In this document: piece by piece, positions 26,641-35,787 of the stretch | Layout: each line of letters begins with the position of its first letter | Position numbering within the stretch: position 1 is the first letter of the stretch | Source of the DNA: Gemmatimonadota bacterium | GTDB taxonomy: Bacteria; Gemmatimonadota; Gemmatimonadetes; Gemmatimonadales; GWC2-71-9 | Direction: 5' to 3' | Assembly (NCBI GenBank): GCA_003169895.1 | Contig: PNAE01000008.1 | Location: 89,751-153,750 of the forward strand | DNA length: 64,000 nt | Made by a program: the position numbers and the translations under genes | The notes under the pieces: generated by a model | Told to the model about the DNA's origin: nothing | The model's database searches: none | The model's input: the letters and a program-made list of their open reading frames with translations, nothing else

Positions 26641-28337
26641 TGTCGTTGAAACTCCGGCCCGCCAATCGCGAGGCCGATCGCGAGCGCCCGCGCGATGTGC
26701 GGGTCCGGAACATCCGCTAGTTCCTTCAGAATCGTCTGGCGCGTATTGCCGGTCATCGCGCCGCCGAGGACTGCATGGTCGATCGCGGCGACCAGTGCGG
26801 CGTGGTCGTCCGTCACTGGCACGACGCGGTCGAGATCGACCGTCACGCCGGGCATGCGCCCGCTGGCCAGTTGGACGGCAAAGTTCATCCGGGCGAGCAG
26901 CGCGCCGCTATTCACCCAGTCTTCCTGGCGCTCGCCGTAGCCGTCGGGCGTCTGGTGCTGGAACAGGGGTTCGCCCAGCTGCGCCACGCGCTGCGCCAGG
27001 CGAGGCGTCGAATCCGTCAGGGCGTTGACCGCGCGCACCGCGCTCACGACGAACTCGAGTGGAGTCTTCACCTTGCTCTGCACATTTGCCGGCGCCCAGA
27101 AGTCCGGCGAGCGGATGATGGCGCGCACGACCGCCCGGATTTCGCCGCCGCTCTTTAGCCACGCGCGCACGGCGTCGTCGATGCAGCCGTCCGGTGGCGC
27201 ATCGTTGACGAACCGGGCGCAGAGCTGGGCGCTGACATGGTGCATTGTCGCGGGGTTGTTCGCCAGCATCTTGAGCAGGCGCATCCCCTCGTCCTCGCCG
27301 TGGCCGGCAGCGAACTTCTCGCCCAGGACCACCTTCGGCAGCTTGTCGTGCACGGCGTCGCGGAAGGTGTAGGAGGCATCGCGGCGATCGATCCCCCAAC
27401 CCGTGAGGATCCGCGCAACGTTGATGACATCCGGTTGGGTGTAGCCACCATCGACGCCGAGCGTGTGCAGCTCCATCAACTCACGGGCATAGTTTTCATT
27501 GAGTCCGCGCGGCGCGCGCTGCTGTGCAGCCTGGCGCACGCGGGCCATGGCAACGGGATCGACACCACCGGGGTAGACCCCGCCGCGCGGATTCGGGAAG
27601 CGGCCCCGACGCCGACCGAATGCGGGCTGGCTACCGATGCCACCGCGCCCCCGTCCCCGCTGCAACGCCCGCTGGTCGCTGCCGTCCGCTACGCTCTCGG
27701 CGTTATCGAGATAAAACAGCATGGCCGGGCTCTTCGCCGTCGCGACCAGGAGGTCTTCGAACTTGCCGAGTGCGTGGCCCCGGATGGTGGTTTCGAGATA
27801 GTCGGCGAAGTAGGCGCGATCCTGGCCCTTGTTGATGAACACGTTGAAATGGTTCGTCCAGAAATCGACGAGCACCTCATCGAGCTGATGATCCGATTCG
27901 ACCGCGCGTACCGTCGTTACCGCCGGAAGTTGCGCGATCAGGCTTTGCAGGCTGCGGCGATTCCCGAGCTGGTCGGTGCGAAGTTCATCGAGCATGCGCT
28001 GACGCGCGGCCGAATCCCCCTGCGCCTGTGCTCGGGCGATCCTAGCTTGATTGTTCTGGAGCATCTGCTGCATGTCCAGCATGGAGACGCGCAGCACGTC
28101 GAAGTTCCGCTCGACGTCGGCGAGCGCCGGGTCATGCGGATCGCTGTACCCGAGCTGGCGGTCGATCCACTTGAGCACGCCGTCGTGAGCCACGCTCTCG
28201 ATCTCGCCCGGGGTCGCACCGTAGGCCAGCCGATTGAGTACGTGCCGCGCGGAGTCGATCGACGTCATGGGGGTTTGCGCGGGGAGCGGTGCGCCGGCCA
28301 GCACGGCCATTCCCAGGACCGCGATCAGTTGGTTCAT
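26637..28337 (-). CDS. DUF1800 family protein
   Basis: 566 residues from ATG 28337, where AGGGA lies seven bases upstream (28343 is an alternative). N-terminal signal (LIAVLGMAVLAGAPLPAQ), then HVLNRLAYGATPGEIESVAHDG and LNENYARELMELHTLGVDGGYTQ, the DUF1800 hallmark. Internal GRGRGGIGSQPAFGRRRGRF is a low-complexity insertion. Exported partner of the DUF1501 protein. Function unknown. Confidence 0.88.
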   Translation of the reverse strand: MNQLIAVLGMAVLAGAPLPAQTPMTSIDSARHVLNRLAYGATPGEIESVAHDGVLKWIDRQLGYSDPHDPALADVERNFDVLRVSMLDMQQMLQNNQARIARAQAQGDSAARQRMLDELRTDQLGNRRSLQSLIAQLPAVTTVRAVESDHQLDEVLVDFWTNHFNVFINKGQDRAYFADYLETTIRGHALGKFEDLLVATAKSPAMLFYLDNAESVADGSDQRALQRGRGRGGIGSQPAFGRRRGRFPNPRGGVYPGGVDPVAMARVRQAAQQRAPRGLNENYARELMELHTLGVDGGYTQPDVINVARILTGWGIDRRDASYTFRDAVHDKLPKVVLGEKFAAGHGEDEGMRLLKMLANNPATMHHVSAQLCARFVNDAPPDGCIDDAVRAWLKSGGEIRAVVRAIIRSPDFWAPANVQSKVKTPLEFVVSAVRAVNALTDSTPRLAQRVAQLGEPLFQHQTPDGYGERQEDWVNSGALLARMNFAVQLASGRMPGVTVDLDRVVPVTDDHAALVAAIDHAVLGGAMTGNTRQTILKELADVPDPHIARALAIGLAIGGPEFQRQ

Positions 28338-28485
28338 GGTCATGTCCCTATGACGCGGTTGGGGGTGCGGGGTTAAGGTCTCGGCCACGCAATACCCTGG
28401 CTACGAGGGTATCCTTGGTTGCGCCGTAAGTGCTGGCGGCACAGGAGCATGCCAGCCTGCTGAGGCTCCCCACCTTCGGGAGGCT

Positions 28486-29283
28486 ATGGGTTTGGACGTA
28501 CGCTTGCAACCATATCGACGGGTGCTCTGGCCAGCACTTTCGCTTCTCGCGGGGCTCACGGCGTGCGTGCCGCTCGGAATGTCATTGCCGTCCGACGATC
28601 CGCCCCCGGAGCCGAACGGAAGTCGCATCAAGGCGAACGTGGGGTGGCTGTCCGCGCAACGCGGCGAGTCCACCACCGGGACACCGGATGGATCGATCGC
28701 GATCGAGGTGGTGCACATCGGCGGCCATGCGCTGCTGCAACAGGTCCGGCACTTCACGATCGGCGACGCAATGTATGGTGACTCGGTCTTGCTCGATCGC
28801 AGCACACTCCGCCCGGTCACGACCTGGCGCTGGACCCCTCGCGGTACCTATGTCGCGAACTACAACCATCGGGTGATCGAACGTGTGTTCCGGCCGTTGC
28901 GCGGTGCCCCACGCCGATCGATCGAGACCCTTGACGTCGAGCCGTACTCGGCGCTTGGCATGGAACTCGTCGTCTCGTCGCTGCCGCTCAGCGACGGATA
29001 CCACGGGCTCCTTCCCGTGGCCGTCGATACGGCCGTGCGAGGTTGGAGCTGGTTGCGCTTTGAGGTCCAGCGTGAATTGTCGCTACAGGAGCGGCCGGAC
29101 CAGGAGCCGAAGGACATGCGGATTGTGGACTGCGACATCGGTTCCGACCGGGCGCGCCTATGGATCGACATGAACGGGCGTTCCGTCCGCCGGATCGAGC
29201 GGCTGGGTCCGGACAATGAAGTGCTGAGCACGATCCGCCGGATGTTGCTGAGTGTGCCGCAGCCGACGAAGCACGCGGGGTAG
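28486..29283 (+). CDS. Lipoprotein of unknown function
   Basis: 265 residues, lipobox SLLAGLTACVPLG. The central part is beta-rich (VVHIGGHALLQQVRHFTIG, RFEVQRELSLQERPDQEP) with some resemblance to DUF3108-like proteins. GGGAGG is two bases before the ATG, so the true start may be the in-frame TTG at 28492 (third codon). Standalone gene, convergent with the PhzF gene. Confidence 0.7.
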   Translation: MGLDVRLQPYRRVLWPALSLLAGLTACVPLGMSLPSDDPPPEPNGSRIKANVGWLSAQRGESTTGTPDGSIAIEVVHIGGHALLQQVRHFTIGDAMYGDSVLLDRSTLRPVTTWRWTPRGTYVANYNHRVIERVFRPLRGAPRRSIETLDVEPYSALGMELVVSSLPLSDGYHGLLPVAVDTAVRGWSWLRFEVQRELSLQERPDQEPKDMRIVDCDIGSDRARLWIDMNGRSVRRIERLGPDNEVLSTIRRMLLSVPQPTKHAG

Positions 29284-29288
29284 GGGCC

Positions 29289-30083
29289 TTAGACCCTTAG
29301 CGTCCCGGTGAGCGTTGTGACGGCTCGGCCGGTAAGCTGGACCCGGTCGCCGACGATCGCGCAGCGTATCGTCCCGCCTCGCGCCGAGGCCTGATAGCCC
29401 ACCAGTTCGTCGCGCCCGAGCACCCGGCGCCAATACACCGCGAGTGCGCAGTGCGCCGAGCCGGTCACCGGATCCTCCGGAACGCCCAAGGCGGGAAAGA
29501 AGCAGCGGGAGACGAAGTCCACGCCGGCGACATCACCGCGTGCAGTCACCAGCACCCCACGCACGTCCCAGCGTGCCATCGCGGCGAGATCGGGCGTGAG
29601 ACGTCGGACCGTGGCAGCATCGTGCAAGACACACAACAGATCGAAATTGCCGCGGAGCACGGCATCCGGCTGAACGCCGAGAGCCGCGTCGAGATCGACC
29701 GGTGCGGGCGCTGGGCGTGACGTGATGGCCGGAAAATCGAGGACGATCCGGCCGTCGCCGTCGCGGTGCGCGCTGAGCCAGCCGCTGCGGGTGTGAAATC
29801 GGGCGACGGCGTCCGGTGCGATGTGCCGTTCTTCCCAGAGATAATGCGCGCTCGCAAGTGTGGCATGGCCGCAGAGATCCACCTCGTTCTTCGGCGTGAA
29901 CCACCGCAGCGAAAACCCGTCGTCCTGGCGCAGCAGGAAGGCGGTTTCCGCCTGGTTCATTTCCATCGCGACCCGCTGCATCCATGCGTCCGGCCGCGGG
30001 CTGTCCAGCAGCGTGACGGCGGCCGGGTTCCCGGTGAACGGGCCGTCCGCGAATGCATCGATCAAATGCAGCTTGAGCGTCAC
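29289..30083 (-). CDS. PhzF-family isomerase/epimerase-like protein
   Basis: 264 residues from the GTG at 30083 (VTLKLHLIDAFADGPFTGNPAAV). NQAETAFLL contains the catalytic glutamate of the PhzF family, and LRWFTPKNEVDLCGHATLASAH and DPVTGSAHCALAVYW complete the duplicated diaminopimelate-epimerase fold. In general these are isomerases of unknown substrate; phenazine synthesis is not implied. The GTGA junction overlaps the M61 gene stop. Confidence 0.85.
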   Translation of the reverse strand: MTLKLHLIDAFADGPFTGNPAAVTLLDSPRPDAWMQRVAMEMNQAETAFLLRQDDGFSLRWFTPKNEVDLCGHATLASAHYLWEERHIAPDAVARFHTRSGWLSAHRDGDGRIVLDFPAITSRPAPAPVDLDAALGVQPDAVLRGNFDLLCVLHDAATVRRLTPDLAAMARWDVRGVLVTARGDVAGVDFVSRCFFPALGVPEDPVTGSAHCALAVYWRRVLGRDELVGYQASARGGTIRCAIVGDRVQLTGRAVTTLTGTLRV

Positions 30084-31981
30084 TTGGCCTGCGATGCCAA
30101 CCACTTGTTGCGGAAGGCCAACTGCTCCGTCGTGGGCGTCCTCCCGGCGTCCTCGAACGCGACCGCTTGCAGGTTGGGATTTTCGGCGACGGTGATGGTT
30201 GTGGAACGCGTCCCCCCGAGCCCGGTACAGGTGACAGCGAGACGATCGCCAGGCTGGTGCGCGGCGACGGCGGCGGCGAACTCCGCGGCGGTCGCGATCG
30301 GCTTGCCGTCCACGGAGTTGATCACGTCCCCTGCGTCGAGGCCGGCGGCGTAGAGCGGTGTGCCAGCCGGGGCACTCGCGACCCGCGCCGGAATGTCGGG
30401 CGTCGTCGTGGCCCCGCCGGGCAGGCCGCCGCGACCGCCGCGTCCACCGCCGGTCGCCGCGCCGAGGAACCCGCCAACCCAGGGCTGCCCGGCATTCGAC
30501 TTCTGCAGCAGGATGCCGGCGCGCTCGAGCAGCGGCGCGTAATCAGGCAGTTCATGCCCCTCGACGTAGCGGGTCCAGAAGTCGACGGCCCACGCCGAAT
30601 CGCCCGACGTGGTGATCAACGCATGCCGCGCGTCGCGCATCGAGTAGGGGATTTCGGGCTTGCCATGGTTGAGCCACATGGTGCGCATGAAGTCATCCAG
30701 TGACTTGCCTTTCGCACGCAGGGAGAAGTCGAGCGCGATCGCGATGGCGGCGCCGTAGGTGTAGTACGAGATGAACGTGTTGGGGCTCACCGGATCGCTG
30801 GCGGCGGCGCCGTCGCGAAAGGGGGCCTGCTGGCTCATGCCGATCGGCCCGAAAAAGCGGCGCCCCGGCGAGTTCGCGACGTTGTCGATGATGCCGCCGA
30901 GGCTGCGTATCAGGTTGGCCGACGAAGTCACGCCGGCGCGCACCTCGAGCAGCGGACCGTAGTATTGCGTGAAGCCTTCGGCGATCCACAAACCATCCGT
31001 CATGTTGGCGCGATCATAGTCGAACGGCTCGAGTCCCTTCGGCCGGATCCGCTTGACGTTCCATGAGTGGAAGTACTCATGCGACAGCGTGCCCAGACCG
31101 GCTGCGCCATTGCCATTCATGCTCCCGCCGCTGACGCTGGTCGAGTTGCGGTGCTCCATGCCGTCGCCCTGGCAGTCGGAGCGATAGCACGCGACGAAGG
31201 TATAGGTGCCGTAGTCGAACGCGGGGAACTCGCCATACACGGCACCGGCTTCGTGGACGATTTTCCTGGCACCCTCGGTGTACGCGTCGATGGCCTGTGC
31301 CGCCGTCGGATCGTCGAGCGCCACACGCCAGGTCTGCTTGCGACCGTCGTGCGTCTCCGTCCACTCGCGCCACTGGATGTTGCCAACGTGGGTGGGTGAG
31401 TCGAAGAAATACTGCATTCCGGGCGCGGTGAACGTTTCGGGATCGCTTGTCGGCACCAGCTGGGTGGCGATGGTCCACGACGGATCGAGGCGATGGAACG
31501 TGACCCGGATCGGCCGCGCTTCGAGGCCCTTGATGTAAACGAAGCTTGCCTGGGGCTGGATGTGCTGCTGCGTCAGGTTGTAGCCGGAGAACGTCCCGCT
31601 GCCGACATTCGCATAGTCGGTATAGGTGAACGTGACGGTGCCATCGTGCCCAGTCACGGTCCAGCTATAGGGATCCGGATGCGTGACGGCGAGCGGCTTT
31701 CCCTTGCCGTCCACCGCCTTCACCGCGTAGACATTTTTCGCATATTCGGTGAGCGCGTATCGGCCGGTTGAGGACCGAGCCATGCGAAGGTTGACCGGTC
31801 CCGTCGGAAGCGTGGTGAAGGTCGCCGTGACCTCCGCCTCGTGATGGGCGGCGTTGGGAAAGGCAATGTCGTAGACGATCGCCGGGCCCTTGTTGCAGCA
31901 GGTGACGGGACGCAGCTGGGCGTGAAGCGCGCATGGTGCCGTCATGATGGTGAGCAGGAAAGCGAACGATCTCGTATGCAT
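30080..31981 (-). CDS. M61 family aminopeptidase with C-terminal PDZ domain
   Basis: 633 residues from ATG 31981 (MHTRSFAFLLTIMTAPCALHAQ signal). The zinc motif HEYFHSWNVKRIRP and the further glutamate in WIAEGFTQYYGP are the M61 gluzincin active site. The PDZ segment ends the protein (ARVASAPAGTPLYAAGLDAGDVINSVDGKP). A glycine-rich linker (GGGRGGRGGLPGG) precedes it. Secreted peptidase; the PhzF gene follows with an overlap. Confidence 0.9.
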   Translation of the reverse strand: MHTRSFAFLLTIMTAPCALHAQLRPVTCCNKGPAIVYDIAFPNAAHHEAEVTATFTTLPTGPVNLRMARSSTGRYALTEYAKNVYAVKAVDGKGKPLAVTHPDPYSWTVTGHDGTVTFTYTDYANVGSGTFSGYNLTQQHIQPQASFVYIKGLEARPIRVTFHRLDPSWTIATQLVPTSDPETFTAPGMQYFFDSPTHVGNIQWREWTETHDGRKQTWRVALDDPTAAQAIDAYTEGARKIVHEAGAVYGEFPAFDYGTYTFVACYRSDCQGDGMEHRNSTSVSGGSMNGNGAAGLGTLSHEYFHSWNVKRIRPKGLEPFDYDRANMTDGLWIAEGFTQYYGPLLEVRAGVTSSANLIRSLGGIIDNVANSPGRRFFGPIGMSQQAPFRDGAAASDPVSPNTFISYYTYGAAIAIALDFSLRAKGKSLDDFMRTMWLNHGKPEIPYSMRDARHALITTSGDSAWAVDFWTRYVEGHELPDYAPLLERAGILLQKSNAGQPWVGGFLGAATGGGRGGRGGLPGGATTTPDIPARVASAPAGTPLYAAGLDAGDVINSVDGKPIATAAEFAAAVAAHQPGDRLAVTCTGLGGTRSTTITVAENPNLQAVAFEDAGRTPTTEQLAFRNKWLASQAK

Positions 31982-32051
31982 TGGAGTTGCCGATTCGGGG
32001 ATGGAGCAAACGTAAGACGGAGGGTGGGAGACGGGAAAGGCGTTCATGAGG

Positions 32052-33041
32052 TCAGCGGCCCCCTACGGCGTTCACCTCCGCGTAGTGACATGCGACGTCT
32101 CGCCCATCGAGCGGGCGCAGCCGGGGCCGCTCCGCCACGCAGCGCTCGTCCTTCATCGGATGGAAGCAGCGCGTTACGAAGGGACAGCCGGGCGGTGGCG
32201 CCGCCGGCGAGGGCGGATCACCTACCAGGACGATGCGCGCCGTGGCCTTGGCGGGATCCGGTTCCGGCACGGCCGACACCAGCGCCTGGGTGTACGGGTG
32301 CCGCGGCGAATCGATCACGGTGCGCGCCGTCCCGATCTCCACAATGGTGCCGAGATACATGACGGCCACGCGGTGGGCGATCTGGCGAACCAGTGCGAGG
32401 TCATGCGCGATGAAGAGGTATGCCAGCCCGCGGTGGTCGCGAAGGTCGAGCAGCAGGTTGAGCACCTGGGCCTGGACGGATACGTCGAGCGCGGACACCG
32501 GCTCATCGCATACGATGAACCGTGGCTCGACGGCGAGTGCCCGGGCGATGCCGATGCGCTGCCGCTGGCCGCCGGAAAACTCGTGCGGATACTTGCTCGC
32601 GTACGATCCGTCGAGACCGACCTCTTCCAGCAGGTTGGCCACTCGTTGGGGAATCTCGCGCTTCGGCGCCAGCCGATGGATTTCGATGCCTTCGGCGACC
32701 GACGCACCGACGGTGCGCCGCGGGTTCAGTGATGCGAACGGGTCCTGGAAGACGATCTGCATCCGGCGGCGCAGCGCTCGCAGCTCACCGGGCGCGAGCG
32801 ACGCGAGGTCGGTGCCTTCGAACCGTACGACGCCGTCCGTGGGCAATTCGAGCCGCAACACCGTTCGCCCGACCGTCGTCTTCCCACTGCCTGATTCACC
32901 GACCAGTCCGAGTGTTTCGCCCGGGGCGACGGTGAATGACACGCCGTCGACTGCCTTGACCACCGCGCCGGTCCGGGCCAGCAGTCCGCCGGTGCGGTAA
33001 TGCTTGACGAGGCCTGCCACCTCGAGCAGGGGGGTCGTCAG
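32052..33041 (-). CDS. Oligopeptide/dipeptide ABC transporter ATPase (DppF/OppF type), CTG start
   Basis: Walker A GESGSGKTTVG, signature FSGGQRQRIGIARAL, Walker B FIVCDEPVSALD, and the C-terminal oligo_HPY zinc-type CPFVTRCFHPMKDERC. I place the start at CTG 33041 (33041-33039): it forms a CTGA overlap with the preceding gene stop, AGGGAG lies seven bases upstream, and the protein then begins [14 protein letters not shown] like its homologs. The only other in-frame starts are GTGs: one at 33068 without a ribosome-binding site, and V in LLEV, which would cut the first strand. 329 residues, typical length. Confidence 0.88.
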   Translation of the reverse strand: MTTPLLEVAGLVKHYRTGGLLARTGAVVKAVDGVSFTVAPGETLGLVGESGSGKTTVGRTVLRLELPTDGVVRFEGTDLASLAPGELRALRRRMQIVFQDPFASLNPRRTVGASVAEGIEIHRLAPKREIPQRVANLLEEVGLDGSYASKYPHEFSGGQRQRIGIARALAVEPRFIVCDEPVSALDVSVQAQVLNLLLDLRDHRGLAYLFIAHDLALVRQIAHRVAVMYLGTIVEIGTARTVIDSPRHPYTQALVSAVPEPDPAKATARIVLVGDPPSPAAPPPGCPFVTRCFHPMKDERCVAERPRLRPLDGRDVACHYAEVNAVGGR

Positions 33042-34015
33042 GTGGCCGCTCCCTGTGCCACCCAGCACGCCGCGCGTTGGTCGGGCGCGACCAATTCGAG
33101 CGGCGGCCGCTGGGTCAGGCACCGCGAGACCGCCACCGGGCAGCGAGGATGGAAGCGGCAGCCGTCCGGCCACTGATCCGGGCGAGGCACCGTGCCCCGA
33201 ATGGGCGTGAGGCGGGTCGTGGTTGCGTCGAGGCGCGGGATCGACGCGAACAACCCGCGGGTGTACGGATGCGCCGGATGGGCGAACAGCTGCGCAGTTG
33301 CCGCCGATTCCACAATCCGCCCCGCGTACATCACGAGGACCCGGTCGGCTCGGCCCGCCACGATCCCCAGGTCGTGGGAGATGAGCAGTACCGCCATGCC
33401 ACGCGCCGCTCGCAACCGGTCGAGCAGCTCGAGGATCTGCGCCTGCACCGTCACGTCCAGCGCGGTGGTCGGTTCGTCGGCGATCAGCAGGTCGGGTTGG
33501 CCCGCGAGCGCCATGGCGATCAGGACGCGCTGCCGCATGCCGCCGCTCAACTGGTGGGGATAGGCATTGATGCGTGCTGGCGGATCGGCAATGCCGACTT
33601 CTGCGAGCAGCGCGAGAACGCGCTCGCGGGCGTCCCGGCTCGACACCTTGCGGTGGGCGTGAATCGCTTCGGCGATCTGCGTGCCGATGCGCATCACCGG
33701 ATTGAGCGACGTCATCGGATCCTGGAACACCATGGCGATGCGTCGTCCGCGGTAGGACCGCAGTTCGCGCTCACTCAACCGAGTCAGGTCGGTGCCGTCG
33801 AAGCGCACCGCGCTCCGGGGCCCCAGCACCGCGCCACGCGGCAGCAGGCGGGGCAAGGCGAGGCCGGTCAGAGTCTTGCCGCAGCCCGATTCGCCAACCA
33901 GTGCGACCAGCTCGCCTGGCGACACCATGAAGCTGACGTCGTCCACCGGAACGAGCGGCGCGCCATCCCGCGGAAAACTGATGTTGAGGTCGGACACCTC
34001 GAGCAGCGGCGTCAT
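33038..34015 (-). CDS. Oligopeptide/dipeptide ABC transporter ATPase (DppD/OppD type)
   Basis: 325 residues from ATG 34015, which overlaps the upstream permease stop (ATGA). Walker [12 protein letters not shown], signature [15 protein letters not shown], Walker [13 protein letters not shown] and a C-terminal [11 protein letters not shown] cysteine pair of the oligo_HPY domain. Works with DppF-type ATPase and the two permeases as a peptide/nickel-class importer. The 570-aa track ORF adds upstream codons from the dppC region in another frame. Confidence 0.92.
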   Translation of the reverse strand: MTPLLEVSDLNISFPRDGAPLVPVDDVSFMVSPGELVALVGESGCGKTLTGLALPRLLPRGAVLGPRSAVRFDGTDLTRLSERELRSYRGRRIAMVFQDPMTSLNPVMRIGTQIAEAIHAHRKVSSRDARERVLALLAEVGIADPPARINAYPHQLSGGMRQRVLIAMALAGQPDLLIADEPTTALDVTVQAQILELLDRLRAARGMAVLLISHDLGIVAGRADRVLVMYAGRIVESAATAQLFAHPAHPYTRGLFASIPRLDATTTRLTPIRGTVPRPDQWPDGCRFHPRCPVAVSRCLTQRPPLELVAPDQRAACWVAQGAAT

Positions 34016-34818
34016 CGGGTTTCGGGTTGCAGGGATCGTCGGAGTGCGTCTCCGAGCAATGTGGCTGCGGAAGTGGCCGCGACCAAGGCCAGGCACGGAA
34101 TGAACACCAGCCACGGCGCGCTGCCGATATAGTCGCGAGCTTCGTAGAGCATGCCGCCCCACGATGCCTCCGGCGGCCTGATGCCGACGCCGATGAACGA
34201 GAGGCCCGCTTCGAGCAGTATCGCATCGGCCAGGCCAAGGGTCGATGCGACGAGGACCGCGGGCAGCGTACCGGGGAAGATCTCGTACCAGAGCACCCGG
34301 GCGGGCGGCGCCCCCAGCGCCCGTGCGGCGGCGACATACTGTGCGTGTCGCAATCGCAAGGTCTCGCCACGCACCAGGCGGGCGACGGCGGGCCAACCGG
34401 TCGCGCCGAGCACGACGCCGAGCAGGACATAATGCATCCGTCCCAGGGCGGCCAGGACGACCAGCAGCACGATGATTCGCGGGAGCGCGAGTCCGAGGTC
34501 GATCAGGCGCTGCAGCAGCCGCCCGGCCAATCCCGGCGCGGCGCCCGCCGCGAGGCCGAGCGCACTGCCGAACACGGCGGCGACGCTGACCGCGATGGCC
34601 GCGACCGCAAGCGAAATGCGCGCGCCGGATGCGAGGCGCGCGAAGATGTCGCGCGACAGTTGATCGGTGCCCAGCCAATGCGCGGGTGACGGCAGCAGCA
34701 GACTGCCGTTGACCGGATCGGGTTGCGCGTTGGGATCGCCGGCGATCCATGGGCCCACGATCGCGAACGCGGCCAACAGGGTCAGGATCGCCAGCCCGAC
34801 CCGTGCGAGGCGCGTCAT
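34012..34818 (-). CDS. Oligopeptide/dipeptide ABC transporter permease (DppC type)
   Basis: 268 residues from ATG 34818 (MTRLARVGLAILTLLAAF). Contains the HWLGTDQLSRDIFARLASGARISL block and EASLSFIGVGIRPPEASWGGML-like EAGLSFIGVGIRPPEASWGG, diagnostic of DppC permeases. About six membrane segments. ATGA overlaps with both neighbours. Confidence 0.93.
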   Translation of the reverse strand: MTRLARVGLAILTLLAAFAIVGPWIAGDPNAQPDPVNGSLLLPSPAHWLGTDQLSRDIFARLASGARISLAVAAIAVSVAAVFGSALGLAAGAAPGLAGRLLQRLIDLGLALPRIIVLLVVLAALGRMHYVLLGVVLGATGWPAVARLVRGETLRLRHAQYVAAARALGAPPARVLWYEIFPGTLPAVLVASTLGLADAILLEAGLSFIGVGIRPPEASWGGMLYEARDYIGSAPWLVFIPCLALVAATSAATLLGDALRRSLQPETR

Positions 34819-35786
34819 GCCTGTCGCTGCGCCGGGTCGACCACGTGATACATCACATCCGCGAGGAGCGAGCCGAGCTGCACGGTGACGATCAGCAACA
34901 GGCCGGCGCCCATCACCAGCGGGATATCCCGGTCCTGCGTGGCGCGCGCCAGCAGCAGGCCGATGCCCGGCCACTGGAAGACGACCTCGACGAACACCGC
35001 GCCGGCGACAAGCATCGGCAGCCAGAGCCCCAGCAGGGTCACGATCGGGGTGAGCGCTGGGCGCCAGCAGTGGCGCCACGCGACCAGCGCCGGGGAGATC
35101 CCGCGAGCCCGTGCCGCGAGTACCCACGGTTGCGCCGCGGTGACGAGCGCCGCGGCGCGCTGCTGGCGGAGCGGTACGGCAAGGGTGGCGATGACCATCG
35201 CGGCGAGCGGGAGCACGAGATGCTTCAGGTGGTCGAGCAGCGTCGTCATCACCGACGCGTCCGGCCGCAGCAGCACGTTACTGAGGCCGGCCGCGGGGAA
35301 CCAGCGCAGCTTCACTGCGAACATCCAGACCAGCAGCATGCCGACCACGAACGACGGCAAGGCATAGCCGACGATGGTGATGGCGCCGATGAGCCGGGCC
35401 CGGATCGCGTCGGGGTGCAGCGCCGACCAGACTCCGAGCGCGAGCCCCGCGGTGAAGTCGATCAGCAGCGTCAATGCGCCGAGCAGGAACGTGGGCCCCA
35501 GGCGTTCACCCAGGATGGCGAGGACCGGGCGCTGCTCGACGATCGAGACGCCCAGGTCACCATGCGCGAGACCGGCGAACACCGCGCCGATCGACTGCAC
35601 AACGCTCCGATCGGTCCCCCATTGACGGCGCAACGCGGCTTCGACGGCGGGCGGCACCGGATGGTCACCCAGTACCGCGGCGAGCGGGTCGCCGGGCAGC
35701 AGGTGCAGCAGGATGATGAGCACCACGCTGGCGACCAGCGCGGTTGCGACGGCGTCGCCCGTTCGGCGCAGCAACCAGCGACTCAC
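34815..35786 (-). CDS. Oligopeptide/dipeptide ABC transporter permease (DppB type)
   Basis: 323 residues, GTG start at 35786, one base after the binding-protein stop. LLHLLPGDPLAAVLG and VFVEVVFQWPGIGLLLARATQDRDIPLVMG are DppB landmarks. Six hydrophobic segments. Second membrane subunit of the transporter. Confidence 0.92.
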   Translation of the reverse strand: MSRWLLRRTGDAVATALVASVVLIILLHLLPGDPLAAVLGDHPVPPAVEAALRRQWGTDRSVVQSIGAVFAGLAHGDLGVSIVEQRPVLAILGERLGPTFLLGALTLLIDFTAGLALGVWSALHPDAIRARLIGAITIVGYALPSFVVGMLLVWMFAVKLRWFPAAGLSNVLLRPDASVMTTLLDHLKHLVLPLAAMVIATLAVPLRQQRAAALVTAAQPWVLAARARGISPALVAWRHCWRPALTPIVTLLGLWLPMLVAGAVFVEVVFQWPGIGLLLARATQDRDIPLVMGAGLLLIVTVQLGSLLADVMYHVVDPAQRQA

Positions 35787-35787
35787 G

